From CAZMCH01 sp964564735 (GTDB lineage Bacteria; Poribacteria; DTPJ01), in NCBI GenBank assembly GCA_964564735.1, contig CAZMCH010000134.1, positions 1 to 8,385 of the forward strand: a stretch of DNA of 8,385 nucleotides, in the 5' to 3' direction. The first letter of the stretch is position 1, and every line of letters starts with the position of its first letter. The notes below the pieces were generated by a model, which ran no database searches, had not been told where the DNA came from, and was given only the letters and a program-made list of their open reading frames with translations. Of the stretch, positions 5,501 to 8,385 are shown in pieces. The translations under genes were made by a program, and so were the position numbers.

Positions 5501-7692
5501 GTTTAGAACAAACTATAGAAAATTCAGTAATAGAAACCGATGCAACATGGTTGATAAATGAAATCAAAGCCTATGATAGCGAACTTGACGCTAATATGAT
5601 CAGAAGTGCCTACAATTTCAGCATGTTAAAACATGATGGACAACTGCGCAAATCAGGCGAACCATATTTTTTGCATTGTCAGGAAACTGCAAGGATACTT
5701 GCATCATGGGGAATGGACTATAGCACAATAACAGCAGGGCTTTTGCATGATGTTCTTGAGGATACGGATACAAAACCTTCTGAAATAAAAGAGTTGTTTG
5801 GTCAAGAAATTACACAAATGGTAGAAGGCGTTACCAAGATCAATAAAATCTCATTCATGGATATAGAAAATCAAGCTGAAAGTCTTCGTAAGATGATTCT
5901 TGCAATCTCAAAAGATATTCGTGTCATTCTCATCAAACTTGCTGACAGACTTCACAATATGCGGACACTTGAGTATATAAATAAAGATTCTCAACAAAAG
6001 AAGGCACAAGAAACGCTTGAAATATATGCACAATTAGCTCATAGATTAGGCATGGAAAGGGTTAGCGCAGAACTAAAAAATCTTTCAATGATGTATCTTG
6101 ATAGGGCAACCTATGACAAAATATCTGATCAAGTTAATCGGGAAATAAAAATAAGACGGTCTCAAATAGATGAATTCTCCAAAATATTAAGAGATAGCTT
6201 ATTAGAAGTAGAAATACAATGCGAGGTTGAGGGAAGGTTAAAAGATATATACAGCATATATCAAAAGATGACTACAAGAGGTATTCAGTTTGAAAATGTA
6301 TACGATCTATTTGCTTTTAGAGTTCTTGTTAATTCCGTGAATGACTGTTATGCTTCGTTGGGAATAATACACTCAAAATGGAAACCAATTCCAGGTCGCA
6401 TAAAAGATTATATTGCTATGCCAAAAACTAACGGCTATCAATCTTTACATACAACAGTTATTGGTCCTCGTGGAAAGCCTATTGAGATTCAGATAAGAAC
6501 ATTCGAAATGCACACCGTCGCCGAGTATGGAATCGCCGCACATTGGAAATATAAAGAAGGTGGTTCTTGGTCGGAAGAGGACAAGAGATTTATGTGGCTT
6601 AGACAAATTGTTGAAGATATGCAGGAGCTCAGAAACCCAAGACACTTTATGGAATCTGTTAAATCTGAGCTATTTCCTGAAGAAGTTTACGTTTTTACAC
6701 CCAAAGGTGAAGTTAAAGTCTTACCACATGGAGCAACTCCGATTGACTTTGCATTTAGTGTTCATACAGAAGTGGGATTTCAAGCTGTTGGTGCGAAAGT
6801 AAACGGTGCATCAGTTCCTTTGAGAAATGAACTAAAAAGCGGAGATATTGTTGAAATAACAACAAGATCAGGAGCAAAGCCTAGCAAAGACTGGCTTAAG
6901 TTTGTTAAATCAACACGAGCTAGAAGCAAGATACGCCACTGGATAAGAGAGCAGGAACGTTCCGAAAGCTTGAAACTAGGTCATGATTTATTAATGTCTG
7001 AACTGCAATCACGCCGTATAAATACAAAAGGAATAATGAAATCAGATAGGCTTTTGAATATTGCACAACAATTGAAGCTATTAAGCACAGAAGACCTAAT
7101 AGCTCATATAGGCTATGGAAAAGTATCTGTCCAGCATGTTGTAAATTTATATGCTCCTGAAACTATCGAAGAAAAATCTACAGAAATAGAGCCAGAGACA
7201 ATTCCACATCATCCATCCGGCGGAGTTAAAGTTGGTGGAGTTGGTCAACCATTTGTAAGGTTCGCAAAGTGTTGTAATCCAATTCCCGGAGATGACATAG
7301 TAGGCTTCATTACAAGGGGTCGAGGAGTTACAATACATGTTGCAGATTGCAAAGAAATTCTAGGAGAATCCGAACGTATTTTGGATGCAGAATGGGATAT
7401 TCAACAAGATGCAGTATACCCCGTAGAAATATTAATAGAATCTGATAATAAAAAGGGTCTTTTGGCGGATTTGGCTGCTGCAATTGCCAAAGAGGGCGTA
7501 AATATAGAAAGCGGAAGCATAAGCACAGAAAATATGATGGCAGAAACCAGCTTTACGATACAAGTTTCTGACCTTGCTCATTTACGTAAAGTTGCGGATA
7601 GCATAAAACGAATATCAGGCATAAAATCTGTTGAAAGAAGACTTAGAAGATCAAGTAACACGAATCACACTGGAACGCAAGGTAGCCAGTGA
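5497..7692 (+). CDS. rel: Bifunctional (p)ppGpp synthetase/hydrolase, RelA/SpoT family
   Basis: The protein is 731 aa, full length for long RSH enzymes. It makes (p)ppGpp from ATP and GDP/GTP and also hydrolyses it, controlling the stringent response. The HD hydrolase domain is intact: Arg51, His60, HD 84-85, ED 88-89 and Asp150 in KLADRLHNMRTL. The synthetase domain is also intact: Asp270, GRIKDYIAMPK (300-310), GYQSLHTT (313-320) and Glu330 in EIQIRT. The RIKD form of the loop is the RFKD-like type of bifunctional enzymes rather than the acidic form of RelA. Then come TGS (396-455, EEVYVFTPKGEVKVLPHGAT), a helical region (460-555), the zinc-finger/CC domain with C592, C593, H614 and C618, and a C-terminal ACT domain (641-715). 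GGAAG (5484-5488) precedes the ATG. The gene is translationally coupled to the upstream membrane protein gene and converges on rpmB. Confidence 0.97.
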   Translation: MSLEQTIENSVIETDATWLINEIKAYDSELDANMIRSAYNFSMLKHDGQLRKSGEPYFLHCQETARILASWGMDYSTITAGLLHDVLEDTDTKPSEIKELFGQEITQMVEGVTKINKISFMDIENQAESLRKMILAISKDIRVILIKLADRLHNMRTLEYINKDSQQKKAQETLEIYAQLAHRLGMERVSAELKNLSMMYLDRATYDKISDQVNREIKIRRSQIDEFSKILRDSLLEVEIQCEVEGRLKDIYSIYQKMTTRGIQFENVYDLFAFRVLVNSVNDCYASLGIIHSKWKPIPGRIKDYIAMPKTNGYQSLHTTVIGPRGKPIEIQIRTFEMHTVAEYGIAAHWKYKEGGSWSEEDKRFMWLRQIVEDMQELRNPRHFMESVKSELFPEEVYVFTPKGEVKVLPHGATPIDFAFSVHTEVGFQAVGAKVNGASVPLRNELKSGDIVEITTRSGAKPSKDWLKFVKSTRARSKIRHWIREQERSESLKLGHDLLMSELQSRRINTKGIMKSDRLLNIAQQLKLLSTEDLIAHIGYGKVSVQHVVNLYAPETIEEKSTEIEPETIPHHPSGGVKVGGVGQPFVRFAKCCNPIPGDDIVGFITRGRGVTIHVADCKEILGESERILDAEWDIQQDAVYPVEILIESDNKKGLLADLAAAIAKEGVNIESGSISTENMMAETSFTIQVSDLAHLRKVADSIKRISGIKSVERRLRRSSNTNHTGTQGSQ

Positions 7693-7704
7693 GATCCGTT
7701 TTTT
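7668..7704 (+). terminator. Weak candidate terminator at the end of rel
   Basis: CACTGG (7668-7673) can pair with CCAGTG (7686-7691) around a 12-nt loop, and TTTTTT follows at 7699-7704. The stem overlaps the last codons of rel, and seven bases separate it from the T-tract, so the fit is poor. Only 12 bases separate the convergent rel and rpmB stops. Confidence 0.3.
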
Positions 7705-7929
7705 CTAAACAGCTTTTTGTGCTTTTGATGTAAGACAACCGGTGCAAATACGCACCCTTTTGATTACACCATTCAAATTTATCTTAACTCTATGTAAATT
7801 AGGAAGTTGTCTTCTCTTAGTTTTGCCTGTAATGTAACGCTCTTTCCCATTTCTGAGTTTTCTTCCTCTGCGTGTGACTGATAAAGATACCAACGGTCCT
7901 TTGCCACACATTTCGCATATTCTTGACAT
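7705..7929 (-). CDS. rpmB: 50S ribosomal protein L28
   Basis: The protein is 74 aa, the usual length. It begins MSRICEMCGKGP and contains SLSVTRRGRKLRNG, QLPNLHRVKIN and RVRICTGCL, which follow the L28 pattern. It binds 23S rRNA in the large subunit. Both CxxC pairs are present (CEMC near the start, CTGC near the end), making this the zinc-binding form. The start at 7929 is chosen because GTGAGGT (7937-7943) sits 7 nt before it; an in-frame ATG at 7935 lies too close to that site. The gene stands alone here, convergent with rel. Confidence 0.95.
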   Translation of the reverse strand: MSRICEMCGKGPLVSLSVTRRGRKLRNGKERYITGKTKRRQLPNLHRVKINLNGVIKRVRICTGCLTSKAQKAV

Positions 7930-7936
7930 AATCATT

Positions 7937-7943
7937 ACCTCAC
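7937..7943 (-). promoter_or_regulatory. Shine-Dalgarno that decides the L28 start
   Basis: GTGAGGT on the minus strand lies 7 nt upstream of ATG 7927-7929. The alternative ATG at 7933-7935 would leave a single base of spacing. Confidence 0.7.
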
Positions 7944-7968
7944 TTTACTTTTTTATGTATAGTTTTAT

Positions 7969-7996
7969 AAATGTATAATTTTTTATTTATACATTT
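7969..7996. repeat. Perfect 10-bp inverted repeat in the L28 leader
   Basis: AAATGTATAA (7969-7978) and TTATACATTT (7987-7996) pair perfectly around an 8-nt loop, 40 nt upstream of the L28 start. A related TATGTATAG lies at 7954-7962, nearer the gene. It could be an mRNA hairpin or a protein operator, but an all-AT palindrome in such AT-rich DNA may also be chance. Confidence 0.4.
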
Positions 7997-8008
7997 CCAA
8001 ATACTAGC

Positions 8009-8038
8009 TTTATATTAACTTAAATATACTTTTATCAA
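8009..8038 (-). promoter_or_regulatory. Candidate proximal promoter of rpmB
   Basis: On the minus strand, TTGATA (8033-8038), an 18-nt spacer and TATAAA (8009-8014) give a start near 8002 and a leader of about 73 nt that includes the inverted repeat. An overlapping alternative is TTGACT (8054-8059), 17 nt, GATAAA (8031-8036). In AT-rich DNA such matches are frequent. Confidence 0.35.
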
Positions 8039-8117
8039 GAAAAATTCCTAAAAAGTCAAAATATTTCTCATTAAAATACCCAAAATTTCAATACGTAAAA
8101 AACTTACCAAAGTTGTA

Positions 8118-8146
8118 AGAATAGCATAATATTCAATAAATTTCAA
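8118..8146 (-). promoter_or_regulatory. Candidate distal promoter of rpmB
   Basis: On the minus strand, TTGAAA (8141-8146), 17 nt and TATTCT (8118-8123), preceded by an extended -10 TGC, form a good sigma70 match. It would give a leader of about 180 nt before the L28 gene. Its -35 lies 14 bp from the repeat end at 8160. Confidence 0.4.
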
Positions 8147-8159
8147 GTCTTTTTTCTGC

Positions 8160-8180
8160 TGATTCACCCTCAGTTTTTAT
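8160..8180 (-). repeat. 21-bp terminal-repeat-like sequence, copy 2 (inverted relative to copy 1)
   Basis: The sequence begins TGATTCACCCTCAGTTTTTA and equals the reverse complement of 4220-4240 except for one base. In the transposon reading it is the left outer end of an element that extends to the right beyond the window. Confidence 0.6.
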
Positions 8181-8385
8181 TAAGCAATGATAAAATAAGG
8201 ATTTGGGATAAAAATATGTGAGAAAGTATTGGAAATAAACAAAAAAATAGCATATCCTTATTATTTTGAAATCAATGGCAAAGTCTTAAAAACTAACAAT
8301 AAATGAAATATCAAGAAGCATGTAAAGGTGAATCTATACAGTGCCAAGAATCCATCAGACGAAGATGAACCATACTTTGTTGTTT
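8181..8385 (+). other. Edge region, probable left part of an insertion sequence; no intact gene
   Basis: After the repeat, one plus-strand frame reads LEINKKIAYPYYFEINGKV from 8229, is broken by TGA at 8304-8306, then continues from 8307 as NIKK...VNLYSAKNPSDEDEPYFVV to the edge. The second stretch has a protein-like composition. No ATG with a ribosome site opens either part; GTG at 8328 or TTG at 8229 are poor candidates. I cannot assign it to a transposase family, and it may be the start of a decayed or of a normally starting gene. Confidence 0.3.

Noticed and set aside
6445..7338. Extra frames inside rel on both strands (63 to 91 codons)
   Set aside because: Rel is continuous and matches its family throughout this stretch, so these are shadow frames.
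4220..8180. Composite transposon carrying the membrane protein gene, rel and rpmB between the two 21-bp repeats
   Set aside because: The cargo is core housekeeping (Rel, L28), nothing in base composition sets it apart, and the left element is only a remnant. Independent insertions are simpler.
8304..8306. TGA reassigned as a sense codon
   Set aside because: The sigma gene, the membrane protein gene and rel all end at TGA at family-appropriate or operon-consistent positions, so TGA is a stop here.
1..8385. CRISPR array, tRNA or rRNA genes
   Set aside because: No regularly spaced direct repeats, tRNA cloverleaf or rRNA signature was seen on reading through both strands.

Overview
This is a low-GC bacterial chromosomal window. 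Its genes start behind Shine-Dalgarno sites complementary to the usual 16S tail and use TAA, TAG and TGA as stops. A bifunctional Rel enzyme, an ECF sigma/anti-sigma pair and several secreted proteins fit a diderm bacterium. The style of the sigma operon (secreted TPR-PDZ protein plus a coiled-coil/jelly-roll protein) recalls uncultivated lineages such as Omnitrophota or Planctomycetota relatives, but I cannot place it firmly.

Left part (1-4066, mostly minus strand): the tail of a plus-strand gene runs in from the edge and ends at 68 against a perfect 13-bp terminator hairpin. Facing it is a four-gene minus-strand operon, transcribed sigma -> anti-sigma -> TPR-PDZ -> coiled-coil/jelly-roll protein. 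A good ECF-type promoter (TGAACCG, 16 nt, GTCTAA) lies about 50 nt upstream of the sigma gene, so the operon is probably autoregulated. The first two genes are a cytoplasmic sigma factor and its single-pass membrane antagonist. The last two are predicted to be exported and are candidate sensors or effectors of an envelope response. In all four genes Shine-Dalgarno placement was used to judge the start; in three it moves the start to an internal ATG.

Middle (4013-4534): a 520-bp non-coding divergent region made largely of mobile-element debris. It holds a short ORF tail ending in a 21-bp terminal-repeat-like sequence (4220-4240). About ten bases further on is a 168-bp MITE-like element with 26-bp imperfect inverted ends (4251-4418). 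Inside the MITE are a strong Shine-Dalgarno, a 14-codon ORF and a long hairpin that hides the Shine-Dalgarno. A strong sigma70-type promoter (TTGACT-17-TATTAT with TGn) then drives the plus-strand genes.

Right part (4456-7935): a two-TM coiled-coil membrane protein of unknown function overlaps by 4 bp the gene for a full-length Rel (p)ppGpp synthetase/hydrolase with both active sites intact. Converging on rel is rpmB (L28), whose AT-rich leader carries a 10-bp inverted repeat and candidate promoters.

Right edge (8160-8385): an inverted copy of the 21-bp repeat seen at 4220-4240, followed by sequence with a weak, interrupted coding signal. This looks like the left end of an insertion sequence continuing past the window.
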